Shown: one piece after another, positions 1-12,709 of the stretch
Layout of the letters: the number at the start of each line of letters is the position of its first letter
How positions within the stretch are numbered: the first letter of the stretch is position 1
Made by a program: the position numbers and the translations under genes
NCBI GenBank assembly: GCA_028291265.1
Contig: JAQGIK010000085.1
Span: 1-51,104 of the forward strand
Length of the DNA: 51,104 nt
Reading direction: 5' to 3'
From: Caulobacter sp.
Lineage (GTDB): Bacteria > Pseudomonadota > Alphaproteobacteria > Caulobacterales > Caulobacteraceae
Notes under the pieces: model-generated
What the model was told of the DNA's origin: nothing
Databases searched by the model: none
The model's input: only the letters and a program-made list of their open reading frames with translations

Positions 1-171
1 GAGATCAGCCCCGACAGCTGCCGGCTGTGGGACTCGACGACCAACGAGAAGCTCGACAAGGACCGCTTCCGCCGCGATCTGGGCAACGTCATCGAGAGCT
101 ACACCGAGGTGGCCCGCCGCCTCGGGATCATGAAAGACATGCCGACCGTCATCCAGGGGGGACTGCACTAG
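1..171 (+). CDS. purC: SAICAR synthetase, C-terminal end (partial)
   Basis: The first 56 codons of the window, ending in TAG at 169-171, read as the C-terminus of phosphoribosylaminoimidazole-succinocarboxamide synthase. Recognisable parts are the SPDSCRLWD segment near the beginning, the [10 protein letters not shown] segment, and an ending in [10 protein letters not shown]. In the family the first segment belongs to the C-terminal nucleotide and substrate-binding half, and the enzyme joins aspartate to CAIR in IMP synthesis. The start lies outside the window. The stop overlaps the GTG start of purS by one base, so the two are translationally coupled. The identification rests on family memory and on the pur genes that follow. 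Confidence 0.9.
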   Translation, partial: EISPDSCRLWDSTTNEKLDKDRFRRDLGNVIESYTEVARRLGIMKDMPTVIQGGLH

Positions 172-407
172 TGAAGGCCACCGTCCACGTTTTCCTCAAG
201 CCCGGCGTCCTCGACGTGCAGGGCAAGGCGATCGAGAACGCACTCCATGGCCTGGGCTGGGCCGATGTGAACCACGTCCGCGTCGGCCGGGTGCTTGAGT
301 TCGAGGTCGGCGGCGACAAGGCCTCGGCCGAAGCCGAGGTCAAGGCCATGTGCGACAAGCTGCTGGCCAACACGGTGATCGAAAGCTACCGGGTCGAGAT
401 CGGCTGA
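171..407 (+). CDS. purS: FGAM synthase subunit PurS
   Basis: This is a 78-residue protein that starts at GTG 171, whose G is also the last base of the purC stop codon. PurS is the small structural subunit that bridges PurL and PurQ in the three-part phosphoribosylformylglycinamidine synthase. The sequence shows the family pattern: a first strand (KATVHVFLKPGVLDVQGKAI), an amphipathic helix, a VNHVRVGRVLEFEV strand pair, and a final strand ending YRVEIG. An open frame continues upstream to base 27, but that part overlaps purC and reads as an Arg/Pro-rich shadow, so the GTG at 171 is the credible start. The length is typical for the family. Confidence 0.95.
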   Translation: MKATVHVFLKPGVLDVQGKAIENALHGLGWADVNHVRVGRVLEFEVGGDKASAEAEVKAMCDKLLANTVIESYRVEIG

Positions 408-411
408 CGGG

Positions 412-801
412 ATGCGGCGGGTCCTCCTCTTTGTCTCCTTGTTGCTCCTGACCGCCTGCAACCCGAACCCCCTCACCGCCGAAATCCTCTTCAAGCACAA
501 ACGGGCCGAGTTCGACCGGGCCGCGGTCGCCGTCCGCGCCTGCGGCGAGAGCGGCAAGATGGTCCTGCACAGCCGAAAGGATGCGTCGGGGTGCAAGGCC
601 GCGCAGGGTGTGGCCAATCGCATTCGAGACGACCTCGGCGCCGAAGTGATCGCCCTGTACTGGTCGCCCGACGGGGTGGATTTCGTTCTTCGCGCCTGGG
701 ACTTCGAAAACCCGCCGGCCATCCACTACTGGCCGACGGCAATCACCAAGGCGAAGCACAAGCTCGGCCGCTCGCCGACCCACTGGACGTTCGAACAATG
801 A
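412..801 (+). CDS. Small putative lipoprotein, function unknown
   Basis: The protein has 129 residues. A short basic start (MRR), a hydrophobic stretch and a lipobox LLTAC at residues 12-16 predict export and lipidation at Cys16. The mature part contains Cys44 and Cys60, a possible disulfide pair. I recognise no family. It begins four bases after purS, in the same direction, and precedes purQ by about 50 bases, so it probably shares the pur transcript. Whether it has any part in purine synthesis cannot be told. High G/C in third codon positions supports real coding. Confidence 0.75.
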   Translation: MRRVLLFVSLLLLTACNPNPLTAEILFKHKRAEFDRAAVAVRACGESGKMVLHSRKDASGCKAAQGVANRIRDDLGAEVIALYWSPDGVDFVLRAWDFENPPAIHYWPTAITKAKHKLGRSPTHWTFEQ

Positions 802-850
802 CCGCCGGCCGGCTCGCGCCTGTGCAAAGACTCTGCTAGAGGCCCCGCCC

Positions 851-1513
851 ATGAAAGCCGCCGTCATCGTCTTCCCGGGCTCCAACTGCGACCGCGACTG
901 CAAGGTCGCGGTGGAGCGCTCGACCGGAGCCTCCGTCGACATGGTCTGGCACGGCGACACCGCCCTCCCCGACAACCTCGACCTGATCGTGCTGCCGGGC
1001 GGCTTTTCCTACGGCGACTACCTGCGTTGCGGGGCCATGGCCTCGCTGTCGCCGATCATGACCGAGGTGAAGGCGGCCGTGGAGCGCGGCGTCGCCACCG
1101 TCGGCATCTGCAACGGCTTCCAGGTGCTGTGCGAGGCCGGCCTGCTGCCGGGCGCCCTGCTGCGCAACGCCGGCCTGAAATACGTCTGCAAGCCGGTCAG
1201 CCTCGACATCGTCAACGGTCAGACCCGTTTCACGGCCGCCTACCAGGGCCGCCGCGAGGCGGTGATGACGGTCGGCAACGGCGAGGGCAACTACTTCGCC
1301 GACGAGGCCACCCTCGACCGCCTGGAGGGCGATGGCCAGGTGGTGTTCCGCTACAAGGAAAACCCCAACGGCTCGGCCCGCGCCATCGCCGGCATCATCA
1401 ATCCGGCCGGCAACGTCATCGGCCTGATGCCCCACCCCGACCGCGCCTTCGAGGCCGAACTGGGCTCGGCCGACGGCGCCCTGCTGTTCCAGAGCGCCCT
1501 GGCGAGCGCTTAA
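851..1513 (+). CDS. purQ: FGAM synthase glutaminase subunit PurQ
   Basis: PurQ (220 residues) is the class I glutamine amidotransferase that feeds ammonia to PurL in FGAM synthesis. The nucleophile is Cys87 in VGICNGFQ, the oxyanion region is LPGGFSYGD near residue 48, and the catalytic His195 lies in MPHPDRAFE. Most PurQ proteins I know have His-Pro-Glu at this last motif. Here the third residue is Asp197, a conservative change that may still serve the triad. The start is ATG 851, with the motif GCTAGAGG about 10 bases upstream. The stop codon overlaps that of the convergent DUF1801 gene. Confidence 0.96.
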   Translation: MKAAVIVFPGSNCDRDCKVAVERSTGASVDMVWHGDTALPDNLDLIVLPGGFSYGDYLRCGAMASLSPIMTEVKAAVERGVATVGICNGFQVLCEAGLLPGALLRNAGLKYVCKPVSLDIVNGQTRFTAAYQGRREAVMTVGNGEGNYFADEATLDRLEGDGQVVFRYKENPNGSARAIAGIINPAGNVIGLMPHPDRAFEAELGSADGALLFQSALASA

Positions 1514-1893
1514 GGGCGCTTCTTCTTCGGCTTGTAGGCGGCTTCCTCGGCGGCGCGCAGCTTGGCGATCTTCGCGATCAACGCCTCGGGCACAGGCCCG
1601 TCGAGCGGAAACTTGATCGTCCCCTTGCTGATCTCCAGCCCGACCAGCTCGGCCGCCAGCGTCTTCTTCACCGCATCGCCAACCGGGTAGATCGAGAAGT
1701 GCCGCTTCCAGCCGGCGTAGTAGATCACCGCCCGGCCGCCGATCTTGAAGGTCGGAATGTCATAGGAGATCACCTCCTCGGCCTCGGGCAGCGCCTCGCG
1801 GATCGCCGCCCGCACGGTTTCGAGGATTTCGCGCTGCCGCGCCGGCACCACGGCGAGGTATTCCTCCACCGTGTTGATCTGAAACTTCGCCAT
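1510..1893 (-). CDS. DUF1801 (YdhG-like) domain protein
   Basis: This 127-residue protein matches the DUF1801/YdhG-like fold. Visible hallmarks are an N-terminal helix ([16 protein letters not shown]), the [15 protein letters not shown] segment, a [13 protein letters not shown] strand pair, [12 protein letters not shown], and a Lys/Arg-rich tail. The family is small, soluble and not functionally settled. The ATG at 1893 was chosen because a GGTGGG stretch precedes it and the in-frame extension further upstream has no family similarity. The gene lies between purQ and purL on the opposite strand, and its stop codon overlaps the purQ stop by three bases. A second DUF1801 protein lies at 36677-37051. 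Confidence 0.85.
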   Translation of the reverse strand: MAKFQINTVEEYLAVVPARQREILETVRAAIREALPEAEEVISYDIPTFKIGGRAVIYYAGWKRHFSIYPVGDAVKKTLAAELVGLEISKGTIKFPLDGPVPEALIAKIAKLRAAEEAAYKPKKKRP

Positions 1894-1969
1894 AAACCCA
1901 CCTGAGCGCGAATTAACTTGGCCGGTCGCCGGCTTGGCCGCACCTTCGCCGAGGAAATGGGGGAAGACC

Positions 1970-2512
1970 ATGGATTTCAGTCAGGTGAACTGGCTCTATG
2001 TGGCGGGCGGGGTGTCGGCGGTAGCGCTGCTCGCCTGGCTGATCGGGCTGTTCCGGGGCCGGACGGGCTTCATCGGCGCCGTGGTCGGCTTCGCCCATCT
2101 GTTCGCCGCCTGCCTGAACAGCGCCGCGCCGTTCCGCAGCCTCGTCGATCCCGGCTACGTCGGCTACGGCTTCGGCCTGCTGCACGGCGACAAGGGCCTG
2201 ACCGTCTCGGCCATGGCCACGGCCGTCTTCGTCACCGCCCTGGTCGGCGCCTTCAGCGCCCTGCGCGGCTCGCGCGAGGCGACGCTCCTGACGGCGGTGA
2301 CCAGCACCCTGTTCCTGGTCGTGCTCGGCTGGCCCTGGCTGCAGGACATCCTGCAGGGCAAGCACATGTCGCTGCAGCTGGGCGAGTTCTACACCCTCTC
2401 GGGACCGGCCTGGGCCGGTGTGCAGTTCGCGCTGATGGTCCTGCCTTTCGCCATCGGCGTGGTCTGGTCGGTGATGCGGATGCGCACAGCCCCGACCGCG
2501 GCGACGCAATAG
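1970..2512 (+). CDS. Small multi-pass membrane protein, function unknown
   Basis: The protein has 180 residues and about five hydrophobic segments: roughly 8-28, 33-52, 74-95, 101-122 and 142-168. I recognise no family. The start at ATG 1970 is preceded by GGGGGAAG at a suitable distance; an earlier in-frame ATG at 1934 would only add a charged leader. It ends 50 bases before purL in the same direction and may be cotranscribed with it. It sits in the inner membrane by prediction. No transport or catalytic motif is visible. Confidence 0.75.
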   Translation: MDFSQVNWLYVAGGVSAVALLAWLIGLFRGRTGFIGAVVGFAHLFAACLNSAAPFRSLVDPGYVGYGFGLLHGDKGLTVSAMATAVFVTALVGAFSALRGSREATLLTAVTSTLFLVVLGWPWLQDILQGKHMSLQLGEFYTLSGPAWAGVQFALMVLPFAIGVVWSVMRMRTAPTAATQ

Positions 2513-2562
2513 CCAGACAGGCGGTTCACAGCGGCGGCGCAGCACTCTAGAAGCCCCAGTCC

Positions 2563-4769
<2,207 letters not shown>

Positions 4770-4773
<4 letters not shown>

Positions 4774-5165
4774 AACCCTTCCTCGCCCTCGCCGCCACGG
4801 CCCTGCTGGCCGCCGCCTGCGCCACCGACAGCGGCGCCGAACCGTCGCCGAGCGTGCCCGGCGGTGAAGGCTGCGACGTCTCCATCTCCTTCGGCAGCTA
4901 CGCCATGGGCATCGACGGCGAAGCCTACGCCCGCGTCGAGACCTGGCTGGCCGGCCACAAGGACCTGGTCGCCGACGTGAAGGTCACGCCCTGGGGCCGC
5001 GAGGGCGAGCGGACGGTCTGCGTGACGACGACCTCGCCGGAGGCGATCAGGCCGGTGTTCAGCGGCGTGGTGAAGCTGCTCCCCACGGTTGGCAAGAAGG
5101 CCCCGATCACGGCGCTCAGCAAGACGGGCGGCCACTTCCACACCAAAGGCGGTCCGGGCGCATAG
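4770..5165 (+). CDS. Small putative lipoprotein, function unknown
   Basis: The protein has 131 residues. A signal with an AAAC lipobox places the lipidated cysteine near residue 17 and predicts membrane anchoring after export. The mature part contains two further cysteines and ends in a Gly/His-rich tail ([14 protein letters not shown]). I do not recognise the family. It overlaps the purL stop codon by four bases (ATGA), so it is the last gene of the purL transcript. The downstream side is a structured repeat before the convergent pckG. It is the second small lipoprotein in this purine cluster; the two show no obvious similarity. Confidence 0.75.
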
Positions 5166-5331
5166 TCCCTTCTCCCGCTTGTCGGGAGAAGGTGGCCCCC
5201 GAAGGGGGTCGGATGAGGGCAGCGCCAGCCTTCGACGATAAGCCAACAAGAAAAAGGGCAGCCCGGCCGAAGCCGGTGCTGCCCTCATCCGTCGGCTTCG
5301 CCGCCACCTTCTCCCGACGAGCGGGAGAAGG
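5166..5331. repeat. Long imperfect inverted repeat, dispersed REP-like element (copy 1)
   Basis: The segment begins and ends with the same small hairpin: CCTTCTCCC and GGGAGAAGG at 5168-5176/5184-5192 and again at 5307-5315/5323-5331. The sequences inside the two hairpins are also inverted repeats of each other (GGTGGC...GGATGAGGGCAGC against GCTGCCCTCATCC...GCCACC). A closely similar right half recurs at 44319-44397, so this is a dispersed intergenic element. It fills the gap between two convergent genes. Confidence 0.8.
5249..5284 (-). terminator. Rho-independent terminator of pckG, inside the repeat
   Basis: Read on the minus strand, GGGCAG, CCGGC, a short loop, GCCGG and CTGCCC form a GC-rich hairpin (5256-5284) followed directly by TTTTTCTTG. 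It lies about 55 bases after the pckG stop codon in the direction of pckG transcription. This is a textbook intrinsic terminator shape. Confidence 0.7.
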
Positions 5332-5338
5332 ATCAGTT

Positions 5339-7195
5339 CTACGCCAGCGCCATCTCGCGCTCGCCGTCCTTGGCCTCGGTCCCGAGCCGCGTCATCAGCG
5401 CCTCGTACTGGCCCCACAGGGCCGCCGGCATGCGGTCGCCGAAGCGCTCGTAGAAGGCCGGGATCAGCGCCGCTTCCTCGCGCCAGACGTCGGCGTCGAC
5501 GCTGAGCAGCAGGTTGAGCTTGTCGTCCGACAGGTCGAGGCCCGAGACATCGAGGCTGCCCTTGGCCGGCAGGCGGCCAATGGGGGTGTCGACAGCCTCG
5601 GCCTCGCCTTCCAGGCGGTCGAAGATCCACTTCAGCACGCGGCTGTTCTCGCCATAGCCCGGCCAGACGAACTTGCCGCCGTCCTTGCGGAACCAGTTGA
5701 CGAAGTAGATGCCCGGCAGCTTGGCCGGATCGGCCTTGGCCCCGACGCTGAGCCAATGGCTGAAATAGTCGCCCATGTTGTAGCCGCAGAAGGGCAGCAT
5801 GGCGAAGGGATCGCGGCGCAGCTCGCCGACCTTGTTCTCGGCCGCGGCGGTGCCTTCGGAGGCGGTGTTGGAGGCCAGGAAGACGCCGTGCTCCCAGTCG
5901 AAGGCCTCGGTGACCAGCGGCACGGCGCTGGCCCGGCGGCCGCCGAACAGGATGGCGCTGATCGGCACGCCGGCCGGGTCGGCCCATTCGTCGGCGATCA
6001 CCGGGCACTGGTGGGCGGCGACGGTGAAGCGGGCGTTGGGATGGGCGGCGGGGGTGGTGGTGGCCGGGGTCCAGGCCTCGCCGCGCCAGTCGGTCAGGCT
6101 TTCCGGCGGCTCGTCGGTCAGGCCTTCCCACCAGACGTCGCCGTCCGGGGTCATGGCGACGTTGGTGAACACGCAGTCGCGGTTCAGGGCGTCGATGGCG
6201 TTCTTGTTGGTGGCCATGCCGGTGCCCGGGGCGACGCCGAAGAAGCCCGCTTCCGGGTTGATGGCCCGCAGCTGGCCATCGGGGCCGAAGCGCATCCAGC
6301 AGATGTCGTCACCGACCGTCTCGGCCTTCCAGCCGGGGATGGTCGGCTGCAGCATGGCGAGGTTGGTCTTGCCGCAGGCGCTCGGGAAGGCGGCGGCGAC
6401 GTAGCGGACCGCGCCCTTGGGGCTGGTCAGCTTGAGGATCAGCATGTGCTCGGCCAGCCAGCCCTCGTCGCGGGCCATGACCGACGCGATGCGCAGGGCG
6501 TAGCATTTCTTGCCGAGCAGCGCGTTGCCGCCGTAGCCCGAGCCGTAGGACCAGATCTCGCGGCTCTCGGGGAAGTGGACGATCCACTTTTCCTCGTTGC
6601 AGGGCCACGGCACGTCCTTCTCGCCCTCGGCGAGCGGCGCGCCGAGCGTGTGCACCGCCGGCACGAAGAAGCCGTTGGCCCCCATCATGTCGAGCGCCTG
6701 CTTGCCCATGCGGGTCATCACCCGCATCGAGATGGCGACATAGGCGCTGTCGGTGATCTCGACGCCGAGCGCGCTGATCGGGCTGCCGATGGGGCCCATG
6801 CAGAAGGGCACGACGTACATGGTGCGGCCGGCCATGCAGCCTGCGAACAGGCCGTTCAGGCGATCGCGCATGGCGTTCGGCTCCGACCAGTTGTTGGTCG
6901 GGCCGGCGTCGATCTCCTGTTCGGAACAGATGAAGGTGCGGCTCTCGACCCGGGCGACGTCGCGCGGGTCGGAGGCGGCGTAGAAGCTGCCCGGGCGCTT
7001 TTCGGCGTTGAGACGCTGCAGGGTGCCCAGCTCGACCAGGCGGTCGGTGAGCAGCGTATACTCTTCGTCCGACCCGTCGCACCAGTGCACCGCCGCCGGC
7101 CTGGTCAGGGCGGCGATCTCGCGCACCCAGGCCACAAGCTTGGCATGTTTGGTGGGCGCCTCGTCGAGGCCGGGAATCGAGACTTCGCCGTCCAT
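5339..7195 (-). CDS. pckG: Phosphoenolpyruvate carboxykinase (GTP)
   Basis: The 618-residue protein is the GTP-dependent PEP carboxykinase, which turns oxaloacetate and GTP into PEP, CO2 and GDP for gluconeogenesis in the cytosol. The GTP-type kinase loop [12 protein letters not shown] is at residues 270-281, with the reactive Cys274 and the phosphate-binding Lys276. The length is standard for the GTP family and longer than the ATP type. The ATG at 7195 was chosen because GGAGG lies 9 bases upstream; an extension to 7318 would add an Arg/Pro-rich leader with no family match. Transcription appears to stop in the repeat just downstream. The divergent neighbour is an acylase gene 230 bases away. 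Confidence 0.96.
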   Translation of the reverse strand: MDGEVSIPGLDEAPTKHAKLVAWVREIAALTRPAAVHWCDGSDEEYTLLTDRLVELGTLQRLNAEKRPGSFYAASDPRDVARVESRTFICSEQEIDAGPTNNWSEPNAMRDRLNGLFAGCMAGRTMYVVPFCMGPIGSPISALGVEITDSAYVAISMRVMTRMGKQALDMMGANGFFVPAVHTLGAPLAEGEKDVPWPCNEEKWIVHFPESREIWSYGSGYGGNALLGKKCYALRIASVMARDEGWLAEHMLILKLTSPKGAVRYVAAAFPSACGKTNLAMLQPTIPGWKAETVGDDICWMRFGPDGQLRAINPEAGFFGVAPGTGMATNKNAIDALNRDCVFTNVAMTPDGDVWWEGLTDEPPESLTDWRGEAWTPATTTPAAHPNARFTVAAHQCPVIADEWADPAGVPISAILFGGRRASAVPLVTEAFDWEHGVFLASNTASEGTAAAENKVGELRRDPFAMLPFCGYNMGDYFSHWLSVGAKADPAKLPGIYFVNWFRKDGGKFVWPGYGENSRVLKWIFDRLEGEAEAVDTPIGRLPAKGSLDVSGLDLSDDKLNLLLSVDADVWREEAALIPAFYERFGDRMPAALWGQYEALMTRLGTEAKDGEREMALA

Positions 7196-7424
7196 CACCG
7201 GCGTCCTCCATCTGTTACTTCGACGCGCCGGATGTCCTCTGACGGGACCCCTTTGCACGCCCTTGCGCGGGCCCTGCCTAGCCCGCCGGGGGGGCGCGGG
7301 GCAAGGCGAAACGGGCAAAAGTGATTAAACGGTCGGGGGTTACCCAGGGGGATCGGGACTATCTGTCGGCCTGTCGCCATTCGGGCCCGGTCCCGCTAGG
7401 CTGGCGAAAAAGCGGGGGAAGCGG

Positions 7425-9539
<2,115 letters not shown>

Positions 9540-9578
9540 CGCCAAGTCACTGTTGCGGCTGCATCCGGCAGGGGTAGG

Positions 9579-9594
9579 CTGACGTGAGCGTCAG
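9579..9594. other. Short perfect hairpin between acylase and monooxygenase genes
   Basis: CTGACG, four loop bases and CGTCAG form a perfect 6-bp stem 40 bases after the acylase stop and about 40 bases before the monooxygenase start. No T-run follows, so it is either a weak terminator or an operator for the downstream pair. Confidence 0.3.
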
Positions 9595-9632
9595 GGCGGC
9601 GTCAGACCGCCTTCGATCCCGGGAGAAGCGCG

Positions 9633-10853
9633 ATGGACCACCAGATCGTCATCGTCGGCGGCGGCATCGGCGGATCGGCCCTGGCGGCGGTGCTGGCCCA
9701 GCGCGGCGTCGACGTGCTCTTGCTTGAGCAGACCGAGGTTTTTGAAGACCGGGTACGGGGCGAGTGGATCGCCCCTTGGGGCGTCGCCGAAACCCGGCGC
9801 GTCGGCCTCTACGACCTGCTGATGGCGGCTGGCGGCCACCACCTGACCCGCCACATCACCTATGACGAAAGCCGCACGCCGGAAGAAGCCGAGGCCAAGA
9901 CCCTGCCGCTCGGCATGTTCCTGCCCGACGTGCCGGGGCCGCTGTGCATCGGCAACCCCCACCACTGCCAGACCCTGTTCGACGAGGCCGTCCGCCGCGG
10001 CGCCAAGGGCCTGCGCGGGGCGCGGGTGACCGAGATCCAGCCGGGCGCCAACCCGACCGTCACCTACGTCCACAACGATGTCGAAAAAACCGTCTCCTGC
10101 CGCCTGATCGTCGGCGCCGACGGCCGCACCAGCTTCGTTCGCGAGCGTTCGGGCGTGGCCCTGCACCAGGACAGGCCTCACCACTGGTTCGCCGGCCTGC
10201 TGGTCGAGAACGCCCATGCCTGGCCCGACGACCTGCAGGCCATCGGCACCGAGGGCGACTTCGCCTTCCTCGCCTTCCCGCAAGGCCAGGGCCTCATTCG
10301 TCTCTACGGCAGCTATGGCCTCGACCAGAAGCGCCGCTTCGCCGGTCCCGACGGCCCCCGCGCCTTCCTCGACGCCTTCCGCATGACCTGCAGTCCGCTG
10401 AACGACGCCATCGCCAACGCCACCCCGGCCGGTCCGCTGCTCTCCTACTTCAACAACGACAGCTGGACCGACACCCCCTACGCCGAGGGTGTTGTCCTGG
10501 TCGGAGACGCCGCCGGCTGGAACGACCCGATCATCGGGCTGGGCCTCTCGATCACCTACCGCGACGTCCGCATCGTCGGCGACATCCTGGCCACCGGCGA
10601 CTGGGACTTCGCCCCCTACGCCGAGGAGCGGGCCGAACGCCTGCGCCGCCTGCGGCTGGCCGCCAAGATCACCTCCGGCCTCGACGCCGAGTTCGGCGAA
10701 GCCGCCAAGGCCCGCCGCCGCCGCCACTTCGACCGGAGCGCCGAGGACCCGATGCTCGGCGCCCACGGCTTCGCGGTCATGGCCGGCCCCGAGACCCTGC
10801 CCGCCGAAATCTTCACCGAGGCCCACATGGCCCGGGTGCTGGAGACCGCCTGA
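9633..10853 (+). CDS. FAD-dependent monooxygenase (PHBH/UbiH type)
   Basis: The 406-residue protein is a class A flavin monooxygenase, an NAD(P)H-using aromatic or similar hydroxylase. It carries the FAD Rossmann motif GGGIGG at residues 9-14, the DG motif LIVGADGRTSFVRERSG near 160-176, and the second FAD motif LVGDAAGWNDPIIGLGLS near 291. The long loop between the first strand and the DG motif is typical of the family. The substrate is unknown. The AGAAG-type ribosome site precedes ATG 9633, and the TGA overlaps the start of the NTF2-like gene (ATGA), so the two proteins are made together. Confidence 0.88.
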   Translation: MDHQIVIVGGGIGGSALAAVLAQRGVDVLLLEQTEVFEDRVRGEWIAPWGVAETRRVGLYDLLMAAGGHHLTRHITYDESRTPEEAEAKTLPLGMFLPDVPGPLCIGNPHHCQTLFDEAVRRGAKGLRGARVTEIQPGANPTVTYVHNDVEKTVSCRLIVGADGRTSFVRERSGVALHQDRPHHWFAGLLVENAHAWPDDLQAIGTEGDFAFLAFPQGQGLIRLYGSYGLDQKRRFAGPDGPRAFLDAFRMTCSPLNDAIANATPAGPLLSYFNNDSWTDTPYAEGVVLVGDAAGWNDPIIGLGLSITYRDVRIVGDILATGDWDFAPYAEERAERLRRLRLAAKITSGLDAEFGEAAKARRRRHFDRSAEDPMLGAHGFAVMAGPETLPAEIFTEAHMARVLETA

Positions 10854-11497
10854 TGGACATCGAGGACTTCAACCGGCGTTGGCTCGAAGCCTGGACCGCC
10901 AAGGACGTCCCGGCCCTGCTCGGCTTCTATGCCGAGGACTGCCTCTACAAGGACAACAACACCGCCGCCGGCATCACCGGCCACGCCGCGCTGAAGCGCT
11001 ATCTGGAAGGCCTGTTCGCGGCGACGCCGCCGATGACCTACCGGCCCGACACGGTCTGGCCGATCGACGGCGGCTTCTGCGGCTGGTGGGATTGCTACCT
11101 TGACGTTGACGGCGCCAAACAGGGCCTGCGAGGCTTTGATCTTGTCCTGCTGGATGGCGACAAGATCAAAAGGAACGAGGTTTGGGCCCATCCGCGCTCG
11201 CCACAGCCGGAACGCTCAGAACTTTACATCGCCCTGGATGTTCTCTTGCGGCCGGAGGCGCACGACCTGGCGGTCCGCGAGGCCAGCACGATCCTGCTCG
11301 TGGACCTGGAAATCCATGATGACCCCCGGCAGGGACTGGGATCATGGAAGTTCGCGAACGAGGCCAAAGCGGTTGAGGCGTTTTCGGACAGCCTTGAAGG
11401 CTGGAAGGGCGAAATAGCGCTCCTTCCTAAGATCAGAGCTGCTGCCGTCCCACTCGCCGAGCTAATGGCTCGAAACGGCTTCGGAGCGGTAGCCTAG
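10853..11497 (+). CDS. NTF2/SnoaL-like protein with unusual C-terminal half
   Basis: The protein has 214 residues. Residues 1 to about 112 look like a SnoaL-like cone fold: an N-terminal helix (FNRRWLEAWTAKDVPALLGF), YAEDCLYKD, LKRYLEGLFAA and strands ending LVLLDGDKIKRNEV. Such proteins bind small molecules and often accompany oxygenases. Typical family members end about here. The remaining ~100 residues (from HPRSPQPERS to the end) match nothing I know and use noticeably more A/T-ending codons (CCA, TCA, CTT, ATA, AGA, CTA), which suggests a fusion or replacement of the original end. It overlaps the monooxygenase stop, and its own stop overlaps that of the convergent acyl-CoA dehydrogenase. 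Confidence 0.75.
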   Translation: MDIEDFNRRWLEAWTAKDVPALLGFYAEDCLYKDNNTAAGITGHAALKRYLEGLFAATPPMTYRPDTVWPIDGGFCGWWDCYLDVDGAKQGLRGFDLVLLDGDKIKRNEVWAHPRSPQPERSELYIALDVLLRPEAHDLAVREASTILLVDLEIHDDPRQGLGSWKFANEAKAVEAFSDSLEGWKGEIALLPKIRAAAVPLAELMARNGFGAVA

Positions 11498-12642
11498 CCG
11501 CCGCGCTTCATCGTCTCGCGCGCGATGACCAGCTGCTGCACCTGGCTGGTGCCCTCGTAGATGCGGAAGATGCGGACGTCGCGGTACAGCCGCTCGATGC
11601 CGTAGTCGGCGACATAGCCGGCCCCGCCGAAGATCTGCACGGCCCGGTCGGCGACCCGGCCGACCATCTCCGAGGCGTAGTATTTGGCCGCCGCCGCCTC
11701 GAGCACGATGTTGGCCCCGCTGTCGCGCTTGCGGGCGCTTTCCAGAACCAGGGCGCGGGCGGCCATGCATTCGGTCTTGCTGTCGGCGATCATCGCCTGG
11801 ATGAGCTGGAAGTTGCTCAGCGCCTGGCCGAACTGCTTGCGCTCGCCGGCGTAGGCCACACAATCGGCCAGCAGCCGCTCGGCGACCCCGACGCACAGGG
11901 CGCCGATGTGCAGCCGGCCCTTGTCGAGCACCTGCATGGCGACCTTGAAGCCCTCGCCCTCTTCGCCCAGGCGGTTCTGAACCGGCACCCGGACGTTGTC
12001 GAAGGTGATGTCGTGGATCTGGGCGCCGTGCTGACCCATCTTCTTCTCGGGCGGCCCGACGCTGATGCCCGGCAGGTCGCTGGGCACCAGGAAGGCGCTG
12101 ACGCCGCCGCCGCCCTTCACGTCCGGATTGCTGCGGGCCATGACGGTGAAGAGGCCAGCCTTGGCGGCGTTGGTGATGTAGCGCTTCGAGCCGTTCAGCA
12201 CATAGGCGTCGCCGTCGAGGATGGCCCGCGTCTGCACCGCGGCGCTGTCGGAGCCGGCTTCCGGCTCGGTCAGGGCGAAGCTGGTCACCGTCGTGCCGGC
12301 GGCGATGCCGGGCAGCCACCTGGCCTTCTGGTCGTCGTTGCCAAACATCACCAGCCCCTGGCTGCCGATGCCGACGTTGGTGCCGAACTCCGAGCGGAAG
12401 GCGGGGCTGGTGCGGCCCATCTCGAAGATCACCAGGCACTCGTCCTCCATCGAGAGGTCGAGGCCGCCGTATTCCTCGGGGATCGACAGGCCGAAGAGGC
12501 CGAGGTCCCGCATCTCGCCGATGATGCCCGCCGGCACTTCGTTGGCCTCGGCCACCGAGGCTTCCAGCGGCCGCAGCCGCTCGCTGACGAACCGACGGAC
12601 GGTGTCGACCAGCTGGTCGCGGGTTTCAGCATCGAGCGCCAT
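11494..12642 (-). CDS. Acyl-CoA dehydrogenase
   Basis: This 382-residue flavoenzyme oxidises an acyl-CoA to the enoyl-CoA and passes electrons to ETF. The middle region has FALTEPEAGSDSAAV (FAD and substrate contacts) and RYITNAAKAGLFTV; the C-terminal helices carry QIFGGAGYVADYGIERLYRD. The likely catalytic base is Glu363 in RIYEGTSQVQ. The length and the position of the glutamate fit the short/branched-chain or glutaryl-like subgroup; chain specificity is not readable. The start at ATG 12642 is preferred over TTG 12657 because the five extra residues are not conserved-looking and GGGGA lies upstream of the ATG. Confidence 0.93.
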   Translation of the reverse strand: MALDAETRDQLVDTVRRFVSERLRPLEASVAEANEVPAGIIGEMRDLGLFGLSIPEEYGGLDLSMEDECLVIFEMGRTSPAFRSEFGTNVGIGSQGLVMFGNDDQKARWLPGIAAGTTVTSFALTEPEAGSDSAAVQTRAILDGDAYVLNGSKRYITNAAKAGLFTVMARSNPDVKGGGGVSAFLVPSDLPGISVGPPEKKMGQHGAQIHDITFDNVRVPVQNRLGEEGEGFKVAMQVLDKGRLHIGALCVGVAERLLADCVAYAGERKQFGQALSNFQLIQAMIADSKTECMAARALVLESARKRDSGANIVLEAAAAKYYASEMVGRVADRAVQIFGGAGYVADYGIERLYRDVRIFRIYEGTSQVQQLVIARETMKRGG

Positions 12643-12709
12643 GGCGGAGGTCCCCAAACAGATGTTCGGGGATCGTTACGGCGCCGGGCGCGGCAGGGGA
12701 AGACTGTCC

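Noticed and set aside
829..2553. CTAGA-like motifs close to the purQ, purL and hydratase starts as a shared promoter element
   Set aside because: The motifs are short, their spacing varies, and I see no matching -35 elements, so chance is not excluded.
5192..7324. Plus-strand open frame of 710 codons opposite pckG
   Set aside because: It is the antisense shadow of pckG and also runs through the repeat and terminator.
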